Shown piece by piece: positions 21,014 to 32,811 of a stretch of DNA of 64,000 bases (its first letter is position 1; each line of letters opens with the position of its first letter). A program made the translations under genes and the position numbers. The DNA is from Roseibium aestuarii (GTDB lineage Bacteria; Pseudomonadota; Alphaproteobacteria; Rhizobiales; Stappiaceae): NCBI RefSeq assembly GCF_008477545.1, contig NZ_VORA01000001.1, forward strand, positions 1,798,001-1,862,000, given 5' to 3'. Below the pieces are notes generated by a model. The model saw only the letters and a program-made list of their open reading frames with translations, was not told the origin of the DNA and ran no database searches.

Positions 21014-21036
21014 GGCCCTGCGGAAACCGCAGGGCC
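21014..21036 (-). terminator. Rho-independent terminator of the HU gene
   Basis: A perfect 10-bp stem GGCCCTGCGG / CCGCAGGGCC with a 3-base loop, followed on the minus strand by TTTTGTTTTG. It lies 36 bases after the HU stop. Confidence 0.85.
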
Positions 21037-21071
21037 CTGGCAGACCGTCTTTGAAAGAGCGGAAGCGCCGA

Positions 21072-21347
21072 TCAGGCGTTCACGGCGTCCTTCAGGCCCT
21101 TGCCGGCCTTGAACTTCGGCGTCTTGGAAGCCGGGATCTGAATGGTGTCACCGGTGCGCGGGTTGCGGCCTTCGGTGGCAGCGCGCTCGGACACGGAGAA
21201 GTTGCCGAAGCCGATGATGCGAACTTCGTCGCCGGCCTTCAGGGTTTCAGTGACCGTGTCGAACGTTGCGTCAACAGCTTCGCCGGCCTGGGCTTTGGTG
21301 AGGCCAGTCTTCTCTGCAACGGCTGCGATCAGATCGTTCTTGTTCAT
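21072..21347 (-). CDS. hupB: DNA-binding protein HU
   Basis: 91-residue histone-like nucleoid protein. It starts [20 protein letters not shown] and carries the DNA-binding arm with the family signature [18 protein letters not shown] around residues 46-63, including the Pro that intercalates DNA. Homodimeric HU is usual in alphaproteobacteria. It lies downstream of lon on the same strand with lon's terminator between them, so it has its own promoter. The hupB symbol follows its place next to lon. Confidence 0.96.
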   Translation of the reverse strand: MNKNDLIAAVAEKTGLTKAQAGEAVDATFDTVTETLKAGDEVRIIGFGNFSVSERAATEGRNPRTGDTIQIPASKTPKFKAGKGLKDAVNA

Positions 21348-21481
21348 AGCTCATACCTTTCTAAGAGACGGCAGATGGCCGACGATTCTCGTCGGCGCCG
21401 TTGCCGGAAAGTCAGGCGAAACGCCTCCAAACGCAAGCCATTTTTGGCGGAAAACAGCCAATTTCAGCAATTTCCAAAAGA

Positions 21482-21506
21482 AAACCCCCGCCAAGGGCGG
21501 GGGTTT
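21482..21506 (-). terminator. Rho-independent terminator of lon
   Basis: An 11-bp stem AAACCCCCGCC / GGCGGGGGTTT with a 3-base loop, followed on the minus strand by a T-rich stretch. It is placed 28 bases past the lon stop. Confidence 0.88.
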
Positions 21507-21534
21507 CCGGATGCTGCATCGCAGTAGGGGAAGA

Positions 21535-23964
21535 TCAGTGGGCGACGAAGCCCGCCGATTCGTCCTCCTGCGGCCGGGTCTTTGCGGCGGCATCAGCCGC
21601 TGCCTCGTCCCACTGGATCGGATCCGGCACCCGGACCAGCGCGGTCTTGAGCACCTCTTCCATGCCGGAGACAGGGATGATCTCGAGCGAGTTCTTCACC
21701 GTGTCCGGAATGTCGGCCAGATCCTTGGCATTGTCCTGCGGGATCATCACCGTCTTGATGCCACCGCGCAGGGCCGCCAGCAGTTTCTCCTTCAGGCCAC
21801 CGATGGGCAGCACGCGGCCGCGCAGGGTGATTTCCCCGGTCATGGCCACGTCCCGGCGCACCGGAATGCTGGTCATGGTGGAGATGACGGCCGTCGCCAT
21901 GGCGATGCCGGCCGACGGACCATCCTTGGGCGTGGCGCCTTCCGGCACGTGCACGTGGATGTCCCGCTTGTCGAAGAGCGGCGGCTCGATGCCGAAATCG
22001 ACGGCCCGCGAGCGCACGTAGGATGCAGCTGCGGAAATCGATTCCTTCATCACGTCCTTCAGGTTGCCCGTCACCGTCATCTTGCCCTTGCCAGGCATCA
22101 TGACGCCTTCGATGGTCAGCAGCTCGCCGCCCACCTCGGTCCAGGCCAGACCCGTGACAACGCCGACCTGATCTTCCGTTTCCGCCTCGCCATAACGATA
22201 GCGCGGAACGCCCAGGTACTTCTCGACGATCTCCGGCGTGACCTCGATGGAGGTCTTGTCGCTCATCAGGATGTCCTTGACGGCCTTCCGGGCAAGCGTC
22301 GCCATTTCGCGCTCGAGATTACGCACGCCCGCCTCACGGGTGTAGCGACGCACCACGAACTGCAGGGCCTCGTCGGTGATCGAGAACTCCCCGTCCTTCA
22401 GACCATGGTCCTTGGCGGCTTTCGGGATGAGGTGACGACGGCAGATTTCTGCCTTTTCCTCTTCCGTGTAACCGGCAATGCGGATCACTTCCATGCGGTC
22501 CATCAGGGGCGCGGGAATGTTCAGCGTGTTGGCCGTGGTCACGAACATCACGTCCGAGAGGTCATATTCGACCTCAAGGTAGTGGTCCATGAAGGTGGCG
22601 TTCTGTTCCGGATCCAGCACCTCGAGCAGGGCCGAGGACGGATCCCCGCGGAAGTCCATGCCCATCTTGTCGATCTCGTCGAGCAGGAAGAGCGGGTTGG
22701 ACTTCTTCGCCTTCTTCATGGACTGGATGACCTTGCCCGGCATGGAGCCGATATAGGTCCGCCGGTGACCGCGGATCTCGGCCTCGTCACGCACGCCGCC
22801 CAGCGAAATGCGCACGAATTCGCGACCCGTCGCCTTGGCGATGGACTTGCCCAGAGAGGTCTTGCCGACGCCGGGAGGGCCGACGAGGCAGAGAATCGGA
22901 CCCTTCAGCTTGTTGGCCCGCTTCTGCACCGCCAGATACTCGACGATCCGCTCCTTGACCTTCTCGAGGCCATAGTGATCGGTGTCGAGAACCGTCTCGG
23001 CGAACTCCAGGTCGTGCTTGACCTTGCTTCGCTTGTTCCACGGAATGCCGATCAGCCAGTCGAGATAGTTGCGCACCACCGTCGCTTCCGCAGACATCGG
23101 CGACATCTGCTTCAGCTTCTTGATCTCGGCTGCGGCGCGTTCGCGCGCTTCCTTGGTCAGCTTGGTGGCCTTGACCTTCTCTTCCAGCTCGGCGATCTCG
23201 TCGCGACCGTCCTCGCTGTCGCCGAGTTCCTTCTGAATGGCCTTCATCTGCTCATTCAGATAGTACTCGCGCTGGGTCTTCTCCATCTGGCGCTTCACCC
23301 GCGAGCGGATGCGCTTTTCCACCTGCAGAACGGAGATCTCGCTCTCCATCATGCCCAGCACCCGTTCCAGACGCTCGGAGACGGAGACGATGCCGAGGAT
23401 TTCCTGCTTCTCAGTGATCTTCACAGCCAGATGCGAGGCCACCGTGTCGGCCAGCTTCGAGTAGTCCTCGATCTGGTTGACGGCGCCCAGGACCTCCGGA
23501 GAGACCTTCTTGTTGAGCTTCACGTAGTTTTCGAACTCGGCCACCACCGAGCGGGCCAGGGCCTCGACCTCGATGTTGTCGCCATCGCGCTCCGGCAGCA
23601 CGGTGGCGGTTGCCTCGTAATATTCGGCACGGTCGGTGTACTCGTCGATGCGGGCACGTGCGCCGCCCTCGACCAGGACCTTCACCGTGTTGTCGGGCAG
23701 CTTGAGCAGCTGCAGCACGGTTGCGAGGGTACCGACCTCATGAATGTCGTCGGAGCTGGGATCGTCGTCACCGGCGTTCTTCTGGGTGGCCAGGAGAATG
23801 TGCTTGTCGGTGGTCATCACCTCTTCCAGGGCGCGGATGGACTTCTCGCGGCCAACGAAGAGCGGAACGATCATGTGCGGAAAGACAACAATGTCCCGCA
23901 GTGGCAGCACCGGGTAGACGGCGCTGGAGCCCTGATCCTCAGAGCGGATGTCGTGATCGCTCAT
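21535..23964 (-). CDS. lon: ATP-dependent protease Lon
   Basis: 809-residue cytoplasmic AAA+ serine protease that degrades misfolded and regulatory proteins. Order: N-terminal LON substrate-binding domain (1-210), coiled coil, AAA+ module with Walker [14 protein letters not shown] and Walker [11 protein letters not shown], then the protease domain with the Ser-Lys dyad S684 (DGPSAGIAM) and K727 (PIGGLKEK). The length is normal for bacterial LonA. It sits in the common order tig-clpP-clpX-lon-HU. It is separated from clpX by a terminator, so it is transcribed on its own. Confidence 0.98.
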   Translation of the reverse strand: MSDHDIRSEDQGSSAVYPVLPLRDIVVFPHMIVPLFVGREKSIRALEEVMTTDKHILLATQKNAGDDDPSSDDIHEVGTLATVLQLLKLPDNTVKVLVEGGARARIDEYTDRAEYYEATATVLPERDGDNIEVEALARSVVAEFENYVKLNKKVSPEVLGAVNQIEDYSKLADTVASHLAVKITEKQEILGIVSVSERLERVLGMMESEISVLQVEKRIRSRVKRQMEKTQREYYLNEQMKAIQKELGDSEDGRDEIAELEEKVKATKLTKEARERAAAEIKKLKQMSPMSAEATVVRNYLDWLIGIPWNKRSKVKHDLEFAETVLDTDHYGLEKVKERIVEYLAVQKRANKLKGPILCLVGPPGVGKTSLGKSIAKATGREFVRISLGGVRDEAEIRGHRRTYIGSMPGKVIQSMKKAKKSNPLFLLDEIDKMGMDFRGDPSSALLEVLDPEQNATFMDHYLEVEYDLSDVMFVTTANTLNIPAPLMDRMEVIRIAGYTEEEKAEICRRHLIPKAAKDHGLKDGEFSITDEALQFVVRRYTREAGVRNLEREMATLARKAVKDILMSDKTSIEVTPEIVEKYLGVPRYRYGEAETEDQVGVVTGLAWTEVGGELLTIEGVMMPGKGKMTVTGNLKDVMKESISAAASYVRSRAVDFGIEPPLFDKRDIHVHVPEGATPKDGPSAGIAMATAVISTMTSIPVRRDVAMTGEITLRGRVLPIGGLKEKLLAALRGGIKTVMIPQDNAKDLADIPDTVKNSLEIIPVSGMEEVLKTALVRVPDPIQWDEAAADAAAKTRPQEDESAGFVAH

Positions 23965-24355
23965 TTTCTTTCCTTTCTCTGCGCGCCACCGCCCCCGCGA
24001 TCGGGCAGCCGGTGTACGCTTCCAGGCGCCTGCGGCGGGGAGGAAGCCGCGAAATGGCCGGTTCGGATCACCCCAGATGGGCGCGGCCCGAACCGCTTGT
24101 GAGACGCCTTAGTCGACCTATTAGGTGGACACCGGGGACCGCCCTGTCAAGGCACACGGACCCCGACGGCAAGAAACCCCGGGATGATCCGATCAGGCGG
24201 TGGAAAACTGATCTTTTGCACCGCTTTGACAAAAAATGCCGCCCTCCGGAAGGAGGACGGCATCCTTGTCTTGAACCGCCGGACCGGAGACGTTCCGCCA
24301 CACCCTGAAAGCGTGACGACAGCCGTCGGAGACCCGGGTAAACCGCAAGGGCGCG
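23965..24355. other. Intergenic region clpX-lon with lon promoter candidate
   Basis: 391 bases. Besides the clpX terminator it holds TTGACA (minus strand, 24150-24145) followed after 19 bases by CCTAAT (24125-24120), a candidate lon promoter. A heat-shock (RpoH-type) reading was considered, but the second box does not fit. No gene was seen. Confidence 0.4.
24236..24263 (-). terminator. Rho-independent terminator of clpX
   Basis: A 12-bp stem ATGCCGTCCTCC / GGAGGGCGGCAT (minus strand, one G-U pair) with a 4-base loop, followed by TTTTT. It lies about 90 bases after the clpX stop. Confidence 0.85.
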
Positions 24356-25621
24356 TCAGGCGCCCGTTGCCGTGGTTTCCTCGCGGTCTTCGTAGATGTA
24401 GAGCGGGCGCGCCTCGCCCTTCACCACTTCCGGCGAGATGACCACTTCCTTCACACCCTTCAGCCCCGGCAGCTCGTACATGGTGTCGAGCAGGATGGCT
24501 TCCAGGATGGAGCGCAGGCCACGGGCACCGGTCTTGCGGTCGATGGCCTTGCGGGCGATCGCCGACAGGGCGTCCTCGTGGAAGGTGAGCTCCACCTGTT
24601 CCATCTCGAACAGGCGCTGATACTGCTTGACCAGAGCGTTCTTCGGCTCGGTCAGGATCGTGATCAGAGCAGGTTCATCGAGATCCTCGAGGGTCGCGAT
24701 GACCGGCAGACGACCGACGAATTCCGGGATCAGGCCGAACTTCAGCAGGTCTTCCGGCTCCAGCTCGGAGAAGAGCTCGCCGATGCGGCGATCTTCAGGA
24801 GCGCTCACCTTGGCCTTGAAGCCGATGGAGGTCTTGGTGCCGCGATCGGAAATGATCTTGTCGAGGCCCGCAAAGGCGCCGCCGCAGATGAACAGGATGT
24901 TGGTCGTGTCCACCTGCAGGAACTCCTGCTGGGGATGCTTGCGGCCGCCCTGGGGCGGCACGGAAGCCACGGTGCCTTCCATGATCTTCAGCAGGGCCTG
25001 CTGCACGCCTTCGCCGGACACGTCGCGGGTGATGGACGGATTGTCGGCCTTGCGGCTGATCTTGTCCACCTCGTCAATGTAGACGATGCCGCGCTGTGCG
25101 CGTTCCACGTTGTAGTCTGCCGACTGCAGCAGCTTCAGGATGATGTTTTCCACATCCTCGCCCACATAACCGGCTTCGGTCAGGGTCGTGGCGTCGGCCA
25201 TGGTGAAGGGCACATCGAGGATGCGCGCCAGGGTCTGGGCAAGAAGCGTCTTGCCGCAGCCGGTCGGGCCGACCAGAAGGATGTTGGACTTCGCCAGTTC
25301 CACGTCGTTGTTCTTCGAGGCGTGGTTCAGGCGCTTGTAATGGTTGTGAACGGCGACGGACAGGACCTTCTTCGCGCTGTTCTGACCGATGACATAGTCA
25401 TCCAGAACATGGCGGATTTCCTGCGGCGTCGGGATCCCGTCCCGGGACTTCACCAGCGAAGACTTGTTTTCCTCGCGGATGATGTCCATGCACAGCTCGA
25501 CACATTCATCGCAAATGAAAACAGTCGGGCCGGCGATCAGCTTGCGCACTTCGTGTTGGCTCTTCCCGCAGAACGAGCAGTAGAGCGTGTTCTTGGAGTC
25601 GCTGCCGCTGGCCTTGGTCAT
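24356..25621 (-). CDS. clpX: ATP-dependent Clp protease ATP-binding subunit ClpX
   Basis: 421-residue AAA+ unfoldase that feeds substrates to ClpP. The N-terminal zinc-binding domain has C15, C18, C37 and C40. Walker A is VGPTGCGKT, Walker B is VYIDEVDKI, the pore loop GYVG lies in [10 protein letters not shown], and the IGF-type loop that docks on ClpP is represented by [11 protein letters not shown] and its surroundings. It is downstream of clpP on the same strand but 349 bases away, so it may have its own promoter. Confidence 0.98.
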   Translation of the reverse strand: MTKASGSDSKNTLYCSFCGKSQHEVRKLIAGPTVFICDECVELCMDIIREENKSSLVKSRDGIPTPQEIRHVLDDYVIGQNSAKKVLSVAVHNHYKRLNHASKNNDVELAKSNILLVGPTGCGKTLLAQTLARILDVPFTMADATTLTEAGYVGEDVENIILKLLQSADYNVERAQRGIVYIDEVDKISRKADNPSITRDVSGEGVQQALLKIMEGTVASVPPQGGRKHPQQEFLQVDTTNILFICGGAFAGLDKIISDRGTKTSIGFKAKVSAPEDRRIGELFSELEPEDLLKFGLIPEFVGRLPVIATLEDLDEPALITILTEPKNALVKQYQRLFEMEQVELTFHEDALSAIARKAIDRKTGARGLRSILEAILLDTMYELPGLKGVKEVVISPEVVKGEARPLYIYEDREETTATGA

Positions 25622-25970
25622 CTATTCAACCCCGCGTTCTCTAAGGAGGAGCTTCCCCCTTATCGTTCCAGATCGAGCCAAAATAAGGCAGGAAGGCTCG
25701 AAAGTTTCCGATCCGGACCGATTGTATCGCCTCGTCGGCCCCAATGGGACCATGCTTCCCTCTTAAAAATCAATATAGGTTTAAGGCGGAAGCAGAAACT
25801 ACGGTCCATTTGCCGGCAATGGGACGTGTGCCCACTGGTCATTTTCCCGAGCCTGCCCCGGGAACCCGATCCGGGAGGGGAGACCGGCTCCCCTGCCCTC
25901 CGGCAGTCGATCCGGTCCGGGCACCCTCACCAGAGGATCAGCCGGACCGGCAGTTGTCGTCAGAACAGGC
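25622..25970. other. Intergenic region clpP-clpX
   Basis: 349 bases with no recognised gene. An A/T-rich patch at 25762-25785 stands out and may be part of a clpX promoter. A 9-bp dyad CCGGTCCGG / CCGGACCGG (25912-25920 and 25942-25950) lies just after clpP but lacks a T-run, so it is not a clear intrinsic terminator. Confidence 0.35.
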
Positions 25971-26600
25971 TCACGCCTGCTCGGAGAGGCTGGCGCGGTC
26001 GGTGATCACGCTGTCGATGATCCCGAATTCCTTCGCCCGCTCTGCCGTCATGAAGTTGTCACGCTCGAGCGCTTCTTCAACCGCATCGAGGCTCTGACCT
26101 GTGTGCTTCACGTAGATTTCATTGAGCCGGCGCTTCATCTTCAGGATTTCCTGAGCATGCAGCATGATATCGGCCGCCTGACCGCGGAAGCCGCCGGAGG
26201 GCTGGTGCACCATCACGCGGGCATTCGGCAGGGAGAAGCGCAGGTCCTTTTCACCGGCAGCCAGCAGCAGGGAGCCCATGGAGGCAGCCTGGCCGATGCA
26301 CAGGGTGGACACGGCAGGGCGAATGAACTGCATGGTGTCGTAGATCGCCAGACCCGACGTCACCAGACCACCCGGCGAGTTGATGTACAGCGCGATTTCC
26401 TTGGTCGGGTTTTCCGATTCCAGGAACAGCAGCTGGGCGCAGATCAAGGTCGCCATGTGGTCCTCGACCGGACCGGTCAGGAAGATGATCCGCTCCTTCA
26501 GGAGACGGGAATAGATGTCGAAGGCCCGCTCGCCGCGGTTCGTCTGCTCGACGACCATCGGAACGAGTGTGTTCATGTAGAGTTCGACAGGATCCTTCAT
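25971..26600 (-). CDS. clpP: ATP-dependent Clp protease proteolytic subunit ClpP
   Basis: 209-residue serine peptidase forming the ClpXP/ClpAP tetradecamer. The catalytic residues are S107 (GQAASMGS) and H132 (VMVHQPSGG), with the Asp expected near residue 181 in the [15 protein letters not shown] stretch. The start [10 protein letters not shown] is the usual alphaproteobacterial form with a short propeptide. It lies between tig and clpX, the conserved order. Confidence 0.98.
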   Translation of the reverse strand: MKDPVELYMNTLVPMVVEQTNRGERAFDIYSRLLKERIIFLTGPVEDHMATLICAQLLFLESENPTKEIALYINSPGGLVTSGLAIYDTMQFIRPAVSTLCIGQAASMGSLLLAAGEKDLRFSLPNARVMVHQPSGGFRGQAADIMLHAQEILKMKRRLNEIYVKHTGQSLDAVEEALERDNFMTAERAKEFGIIDSVITDRASLSEQA

Positions 26601-26706
26601 ACCTCATCCATTATTCTTGAGAGGACCGGGCACCCCTTGAGAGAGGCCCGGCGAGACACAGGTCAAGGCAACACGTCTGAACGACCCGGGACCTGACTCG
26701 AAAAAA

Positions 26707-26734
26707 GCGACATCCCATACATAGGAGATGTCGC
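26707..26734 (-). terminator. Rho-independent terminator of tig
   Basis: An 8-bp stem GCGACATC / GATGTCGC (plus adjoining weaker pairs) followed on the minus strand by a run of six T. It lies 88 bases past the tig stop and before clpP. Confidence 0.8.
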
Positions 26735-26821
26735 CCTGTTCGAAAAGTCTTGCCAGACGCGGCATGAAGGCAAAGTTAAGCCCCATGCCGCATCCGGTGG
26801 ATATTTCGGTCGAAAGGCCGA

Positions 26822-28174
26822 TCAGGCCTTTTCGTCCTCGTCCTCGGCCACGAGCTTCTCCAGCTCTTCCTTGGTCACGGACTTGTCGGTGACCTTGGCC
26901 AGTTCGAGGATGAAGTCGACGACCTTCTCTTCGTAGATCGGGGCACGCAGGGACGCGAGAGCCTGCTGGTTGTTCCGGTAGAACTCGAACACCTGCTGTT
27001 CCTGGCCCGGGAACTGACGCACGCGGTCATAGAGCGCGCGCTGCATTTCCTCGTCAGTGACCTGGATGTTGTTCTTCTCGCCGATCTCGGACAGGACCAG
27101 GCCGAGGCGCACGCGGCGTTCCGCGATCTTGCGGTATTCGGCCTTGGCTTCGTCCTCGGTGGTGCCTTCGTCCTCGAAGGACTTCTCGTTGCGCTTCATG
27201 TCTTCTTCGACCTGACGCCACACGTTCTCGAACTCGCCGTTCAGCAGGGCTTCCGGCAGTTCGAAGGAGTAGTGCTCATCCAGGGCATCGAGAAGCTGAC
27301 GCTTCACGCGCTGACGGGTCATCGCGCCGAACTGGCTCTCGATCTGGCCGCGGATGATTTCCTTCAGCTTGTCGAGGGACTCAAGGCCCAGGTTCTTGGC
27401 GAATTCGTCGTCGAGCTTGGCTTCACCCGGTGCGCCGACTTCCTTGACTTCGATGTCGAAGGTCACGGCCTTGCCGGCCAGATGAGCGGCCGGATAATCT
27501 TCCGGGAAGGTCACTTCGATGACCTTGGTGTCGCCGGCCTTCAGGCCCACGAGCTGCTCTTCGAAGCCCGGGATGAAGCGGCCGGAGCCGAGCACGAGCT
27601 TGCCGTTCTCGTCGGCACCGCCCTCGAAGGGTTCGCCGTCCAGCTTGCCCAGGTAGGACATGGTCACCTGGTCGCCGTTTTCGGCAGCGCCGTCCTTGGC
27701 TTCGAACGGGGTCGCGTTCTTGGCGATCTCGGCGATCTGCTCGTCGACTTCGGCGTCAGCCACTTCGACGACCGGACGCTCGATGGAGATGCCCTTGAAA
27801 TCGACGATCTCGAAGTCCGGCAGGACGTCATAGGACATCTTGAAGGACAGGTCGGCATCGCCGGCCAGGATCTTTTCGGCTTCTTCATCCGGCAGATCGA
27901 TGGACGGGGTCAGGGCCGGGCGCTCGGAACGGTCTTCCAGGGCCTTCTGGGTGGAGGCCTGGATTTCGTTGGACAGCAGCTCGGCCATGGCCTGACGGCC
28001 GTACATCTTCTTCAGATGCGCGACCGGAACCTTGCCCGGACGGAAGCCGTTGATGCGCACCTTGGACTTCATGTCGTCCAGGTAGGTGTCGAGCTTGGCG
28101 GCCAGGTCAGCGGCCGGAATTTCGATTTTCAGCTCTCGCTTGAGGCCCTCGTTGAGGGTTTCGGTTACCTGCAT
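26822..28174 (-). CDS. tig: Trigger factor
   Basis: 450-residue ribosome-associated chaperone and peptidyl-prolyl isomerase. The N-terminal ribosome-binding domain contains the GFRPGKVP signature (residues 43-50). The FKBP-type domain lies around 160-240 (VTMSYLGKLDGEPFEGG). The rest is the helical C-terminal cradle, ending in an acidic tail (EDEDEKA). Its order with clpP and clpX is conserved. A well-spaced promoter candidate lies upstream at 28327-28355. Confidence 0.97.
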   Translation of the reverse strand: MQVTETLNEGLKRELKIEIPAADLAAKLDTYLDDMKSKVRINGFRPGKVPVAHLKKMYGRQAMAELLSNEIQASTQKALEDRSERPALTPSIDLPDEEAEKILAGDADLSFKMSYDVLPDFEIVDFKGISIERPVVEVADAEVDEQIAEIAKNATPFEAKDGAAENGDQVTMSYLGKLDGEPFEGGADENGKLVLGSGRFIPGFEEQLVGLKAGDTKVIEVTFPEDYPAAHLAGKAVTFDIEVKEVGAPGEAKLDDEFAKNLGLESLDKLKEIIRGQIESQFGAMTRQRVKRQLLDALDEHYSFELPEALLNGEFENVWRQVEEDMKRNEKSFEDEGTTEDEAKAEYRKIAERRVRLGLVLSEIGEKNNIQVTDEEMQRALYDRVRQFPGQEQQVFEFYRNNQQALASLRAPIYEEKVVDFILELAKVTDKSVTKEELEKLVAEDEDEKA

Positions 28175-28529
28175 GGGTTTGCTTCGTCCTCGGTCTGGAA
28201 CGATCCGTTCCGGATGCTTGTTTTCAAAAACTCGTCCGATGCCGCCCGGCGCCCGTCTCCTCGGAAGCCCGAGGGAGGCGATCTAGCAGGCCGCACCATG
28301 CCTAAAGGAAGGCGCACGATGGGAGCGCGATAAAGGGTGTCTTAAGGAGTGTCAAGTGTCGGAGGGGTTACATGGCCCGTTAGGCGGCCTCTGCGCACAC
28401 CAATCCGGGGATGCAGCGCATGCCCCCTGCACGAAAAGTCCCTGCCCGACCCACGGCTTGCGCGCCTGCGGCACGACGGACACACCGCGCCCTGCAAAGG
28501 AAACCGTCAGTCGAGAGGGAAAAAGGGCT
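28175..28529. other. Intergenic region upstream of tig
   Basis: 355 bases between tig and tRNA-Leu. It contains the tig promoter candidate and a leader of about 150 bases. Nothing else was recognised. Confidence 0.45.
28327..28355 (-). promoter_or_regulatory. Promoter candidate for tig
   Basis: Minus strand TTGACA (28355-28350), a perfect -35, then 17 bases, then TATCGC (28332-28327). It stands about 150 bases before the tig start. Confidence 0.5.
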
Positions 28530-28614
28530 TGGTGCGGATGGAGGGACTTGAACCCCCACGCCTCTCGGCGCCAGAACCTAAATCTGGTGCGTCTACCAGT
28601 TTCGCCACATCCGC
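28530..28614 (-). tRNA. tRNA-Leu (TAG)
   Basis: 85-nt class II tRNA with a long variable arm and encoded CCA, minus strand. Acceptor GCGGATG pairs with CATCCGC; the anticodon loop TTTAGGT gives TAG. Confidence 0.96.
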
Positions 28615-28659
28615 AAGGACGCAGATCCCGTCAGAGACCGCGTCGCCAAGGCGGGGGCC

Positions 28660-28687
28660 TCTATAGCACTCGCGCTTTCGCCGTCAA
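28660..28687 (-). promoter_or_regulatory. Promoter candidate for tRNA-Leu
   Basis: Minus strand TTGACG (28687-28682), 16-base spacer, TATAGA (28665-28660), about 45 bases before the tRNA. Both boxes match 5 of 6 consensus bases. Confidence 0.65.
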
Positions 28688-28727
28688 AGGGAAATTCCGC
28701 CCTGTCCACCGGCACCCGGACCCGGGC

Positions 28728-30290
28728 TCACCGCTGCAGCAGATCGGACAGAACCCCCGGCACCTGAGCGGGAAGATCCTCCGCAATCAGCCCCGGCCCG
28801 AAGCGGACCCCCGCCCGCCCGTGGATCCAAACGGCCGCGCAGGCCGCCTCGAAGGCGGGCATTCCCTGGGCCAGCAAGCCACTGACAAGCCCGGCCAGCA
28901 CGTCTCCGGATCCGGCCGTCGCCAGCCAGGGCGCGCCATTGTCATTGATCACGAGCCGTCCATCCGGATGGGCAATGACCGTATCCGCGCCCTTGAGCAC
29001 GACGATCGCCCCGCACCGATGCGCGGCCGCCCGGGCCCGTTCCAGCTTCGGCTGCTCTTTCAGATCCGGAAACAGACGGCCGAACTCCCCCTCGTGGGGT
29101 GTGAGGACCACCGGCGCCGCCCGTTCGCGCAAGCGGGCACAGGCTCCTTCCGGATCCACCGCGAGGGCGGTGAGCGCATCCGCATCGAGCACCAGCGCCC
29201 GGTCTGCGGACAGCAGCACGGCAAGCACCGCGTCAAGCCTCTGACCCAGACCGAATCCCGGCCCCGCGAGAACCGACGTGAACCGCCGGTCCTCCAGAAG
29301 GTCTGTCAGAGCGTCCGCATCCCCGACGGAGCGCAGCATCACCGCCGTCAGATGCGCGGCATTGACCAGCATGGCCGAAGGCGGCGCACCAAGGGTCACC
29401 AGCCCCGCTCCGATGCGAAGGGCCCCGAGCGCCGACAGCCGGGCCGCCCCCGACGACGCCGCCCCGCCGGACAGCACCAGCGCGTGGCCGCGATCATATT
29501 TGTGGCCATCGTCCCGCACGCGGGGGAAAGCCGCGCCCCACATATCCGGCCCGTTCACCCACTGGCGCGGCGCGATCTCATCGAGGACGGAAGGCTCGAT
29601 CCCGATCTGCGCCACCTCGACCTTCCCGCAGAGCCCGCGACCGGGGTAAAGCACGAGGCCGGGCTTGCGCCGGAAGAAGGTGACCGTGGCCGCGGCGCGA
29701 AAGGCCAGCCCCTGCCCCTCCTCCGCCCGCAGCACCTCGCCGGTCGCACCATTCACCCCGGAGGGCAGATCGACGCTCAGCACCGGCACGCCGGACACAG
29801 CGACCGCCCGCACCGCCTCCGCCGCCACTCCGGCAAGCGGCCGGTCCAGTCCCGCTCCGAACAGCGCGTCAATGACCAGATGCGCGCCATCAAGACACTC
29901 CGCAAGCACGTCCCCGGAGAGCGGCCTCCATCCGCCAGAGAGAGCGTTGAAGGCCCAGCGGGCATCCCCCTTCAGGCGCTCCGGTTCTGCCAGAAGCAGG
30001 ACATCCACAGATCTCTGACGATTTCGCAGGTGCCGGGCTGCGACAAATCCGTCACCGCCATTGTTGCCCGGACCGCAGAGGACGACGATCCGCTGCCCCG
30101 GCCGGGTCATCGCAGACGCCGCGCGTGCAACAGCAGCCCCTGCCCGCTCCATCAGCGCGGCACCGGGAACTCCGGCGCGGATTGTCGCCTGATCGGCGGC
30201 TGCCATTTCCCGAGGCGTGAGCAGCGCGGCATCCCGCGCATCCCCTGTCCGCTCCCTCATCACGGCCATTCCTTTTGCTGTCTGCCCCAC
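28728..30290 (-). CDS. nnr: Bifunctional NAD(P)H-hydrate repair enzyme (epimerase plus dehydratase)
   Basis: 520 residues. The N-terminal YjeF-type epimerase domain (about 20-235) has the NGGDGFVAARHL motif and the VDLPSGVNGATGE stretch. The C-terminal ribokinase-like ADP/ATP-dependent dehydratase domain (about 250-520) has VLTPHEGEFGRL, VLKGADTVI and the TAGSGDVLAG motif. Together they repair hydrated NADH and NADPH in the cytoplasm. The fused arrangement is standard for bacteria. The exact start is uncertain; ATG codons at residues 1, 8 and 11 are possible. It is divergent from glnB. Confidence 0.95.
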   Translation of the reverse strand: MGQTAKGMAVMRERTGDARDAALLTPREMAAADQATIRAGVPGAALMERAGAAVARAASAMTRPGQRIVVLCGPGNNGGDGFVAARHLRNRQRSVDVLLLAEPERLKGDARWAFNALSGGWRPLSGDVLAECLDGAHLVIDALFGAGLDRPLAGVAAEAVRAVAVSGVPVLSVDLPSGVNGATGEVLRAEEGQGLAFRAAATVTFFRRKPGLVLYPGRGLCGKVEVAQIGIEPSVLDEIAPRQWVNGPDMWGAAFPRVRDDGHKYDRGHALVLSGGAASSGAARLSALGALRIGAGLVTLGAPPSAMLVNAAHLTAVMLRSVGDADALTDLLEDRRFTSVLAGPGFGLGQRLDAVLAVLLSADRALVLDADALTALAVDPEGACARLRERAAPVVLTPHEGEFGRLFPDLKEQPKLERARAAAHRCGAIVVLKGADTVIAHPDGRLVINDNGAPWLATAGSGDVLAGLVSGLLAQGMPAFEAACAAVWIHGRAGVRFGPGLIAEDLPAQVPGVLSDLLQR

Positions 30291-31048
<758 letters not shown>

Positions 31049-31182
31049 CCTCATCACCTTCCAGGCCCTCGCGGCCTTCCAGCCTTTCGATCCGAGATGA
31101 CCGCAACACGCCTGCCTGACAGCGCCGGGAACCGGATCGGGACGAACCCCAACTGAGTAACATAACTAAAGGGATGGACAGT

Positions 31183-32592
31183 ATGACCACCGCCTCTGAA
31201 GTCCTTCAGCTCATCAAGGACAAGGATGTAAAGTTCGTTGACCTGCGCTTTACCGATCCGCGCGGCAAGATGCAGCATGTCACGTTCGACATCGCACTGG
31301 TCGATGAAGACATGTTCGCCGAAGGCACTGCCTTCGACGGTTCCTCCATCGCTGGCTGGAAGGCCATCAACGAGTCCGACATGATGATGGTGCTGGATCC
31401 CGCATCCGCTCACATCGACCCGTTCTTCGCTCAGACCACCCTGGCGATCTTCTGCGACATCGTCGACCCGATCACCGGCGAAGCCTACAACCGCGACCCG
31501 CGCATGACCGCCAAGAAGGCGGAAGCCTACGTGAAGTCCGGCGGCTTCGGCGACACCATCTTCGTTGGCCCGGAAGCCGAATTCTTCGTCTTCGACGACG
31601 TCCGTTTCTCCGCAGATCCGTACAAGACCGGCTTCGAGCTGGACAGCACCGAACTGCCGACCAACGGTGACAGCGAATACGAAACCGGCAACATGGGTCA
31701 CCGCGTCCGCACCAAGGGCGGTTACTTCCCGGTTCCGCCGATCGACAGCTGCCAGGACCTGCGCTCCGAAATGCTGTCCATCATGGCCGAAATGGGCGTG
31801 CCGACCGAAAAGCACCACCACGAAGTGGCGTCCGCTCAGCACGAGCTGGGCATGAAGTTCGACACCCTGACCCGTTGCGCCGACAACATGCAGGTCTACA
31901 AGTACGTCGTGCACCAGGTTGCCCATGCCTATGGCAAGACCGCAACCTTCATGCCGAAGCCGGTCTATGGCGACAACGGCACCGGCATGCACTGCCACCT
32001 GTCCATCTGGAACGAAGGCAAGCCGACCTTTGCCGGCAACCAGTACGCTGACCTCTCCGAGAGCTGCCTGTACTTCATCGGCGGCATCCTGAAGCACGCC
32101 AAGGCCCTGAACGCCTTCACCAACCCGTCGACCAACTCCTACAAGCGTCTGGTCCCGGGCTACGAAGCACCGGTTCTTCTGGCCTACTCGTCCCGTAACC
32201 GTTCGGCTTCCTGCCGTATTCCGTTCTCGTCCAACCCGAAGGCAAAGCGCGTCGAAGTTCGCTTCCCGGATCCGTCCGCGAACCCGTACCTCTGCTTCTC
32301 CGCTCTGCTGATGGCTGGCCTCGATGGCATCAAGAACAAGATCCATCCGGGCGACGCCATGGACAAGAACCTGTACGACCTGCCGGCTGAAGAACTGGCC
32401 GAAATCCCGACCGTTTGCCGCACCCTGCGCGAAGCTCTCGAAGCCGTTGATGCGGACCGCGAGTTCCTGAAGGCCGGTGGCGTGTTCGACGACGACCAGA
32501 TCGACGCTTACATCGAACTGAAGATGGAAGAAGTCGAGCGTTACGAAATGACGCCGCACCCGGTCGAATTCGACATGTACTACTCTGTCTGA
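31183..32592 (+). CDS. glnA: Glutamine synthetase type I
   Basis: 469-residue dodecameric enzyme making glutamine from glutamate and ammonia. It has the N-terminal beta-grasp [12 protein letters not shown], the FDGSSIAGW active-site strand, the metal and glutamate region [11 protein letters not shown], the ATP region [18 protein letters not shown], and the adenylylation tyrosine in [11 protein letters not shown]. Start: ATG at 31183 has AAAGGGA about 8 bases upstream and gives the standard MTTASEVL. An ATG 9 bases earlier sits directly on that ribosome-binding site. The operon is shared with glnB; adenylylation control is expected from the intact Tyr. Confidence 0.97.
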   Translation: MTTASEVLQLIKDKDVKFVDLRFTDPRGKMQHVTFDIALVDEDMFAEGTAFDGSSIAGWKAINESDMMMVLDPASAHIDPFFAQTTLAIFCDIVDPITGEAYNRDPRMTAKKAEAYVKSGGFGDTIFVGPEAEFFVFDDVRFSADPYKTGFELDSTELPTNGDSEYETGNMGHRVRTKGGYFPVPPIDSCQDLRSEMLSIMAEMGVPTEKHHHEVASAQHELGMKFDTLTRCADNMQVYKYVVHQVAHAYGKTATFMPKPVYGDNGTGMHCHLSIWNEGKPTFAGNQYADLSESCLYFIGGILKHAKALNAFTNPSTNSYKRLVPGYEAPVLLAYSSRNRSASCRIPFSSNPKAKRVEVRFPDPSANPYLCFSALLMAGLDGIKNKIHPGDAMDKNLYDLPAEELAEIPTVCRTLREALEAVDADREFLKAGGVFDDDQIDAYIELKMEEVERYEMTPHPVEFDMYYSV

Positions 32593-32617
32593 TCCTTCCC
32601 GGATCGGATGACGGACA

Positions 32618-32643
32618 AGGCCGGGCTCACGCCCGGCCTTTTT
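32618..32643 (+). terminator. Rho-independent terminator of glnA
   Basis: Stem GGCCGGGC / GCCCGGCC with a TCAC loop followed by TTTTT, about 27 bases after the glnA stop. Confidence 0.9.
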
Positions 32644-32811
32644 CGTATTCAACAAGACTGGAAAGAGTGCGGCACTATTCCGACCGCTCGCTCAGCATCA
32701 TCAACTCTGTATTTTGAAGTCGTCTCTGATCCCGGCGCTGAAGATGGTACGGGGCGCCAGGGTCGGCTTGTGGCTCACCCCAATTGCTCTCGCGCAAGGC
32801 ATAAGCGCCAT

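Noticed and set aside
24120..24150. RpoH heat-shock promoter for lon
   Set aside because: The -35 fits both sigma factors, but the second box is not at the RpoH spacing. It is kept only as a weak general promoter.
25762..25785. TTAA...TTAA pair upstream of clpX as a CtrA site
   Set aside because: The half sites are 14 bases apart, whereas the CtrA consensus needs 7, so this does not fit.
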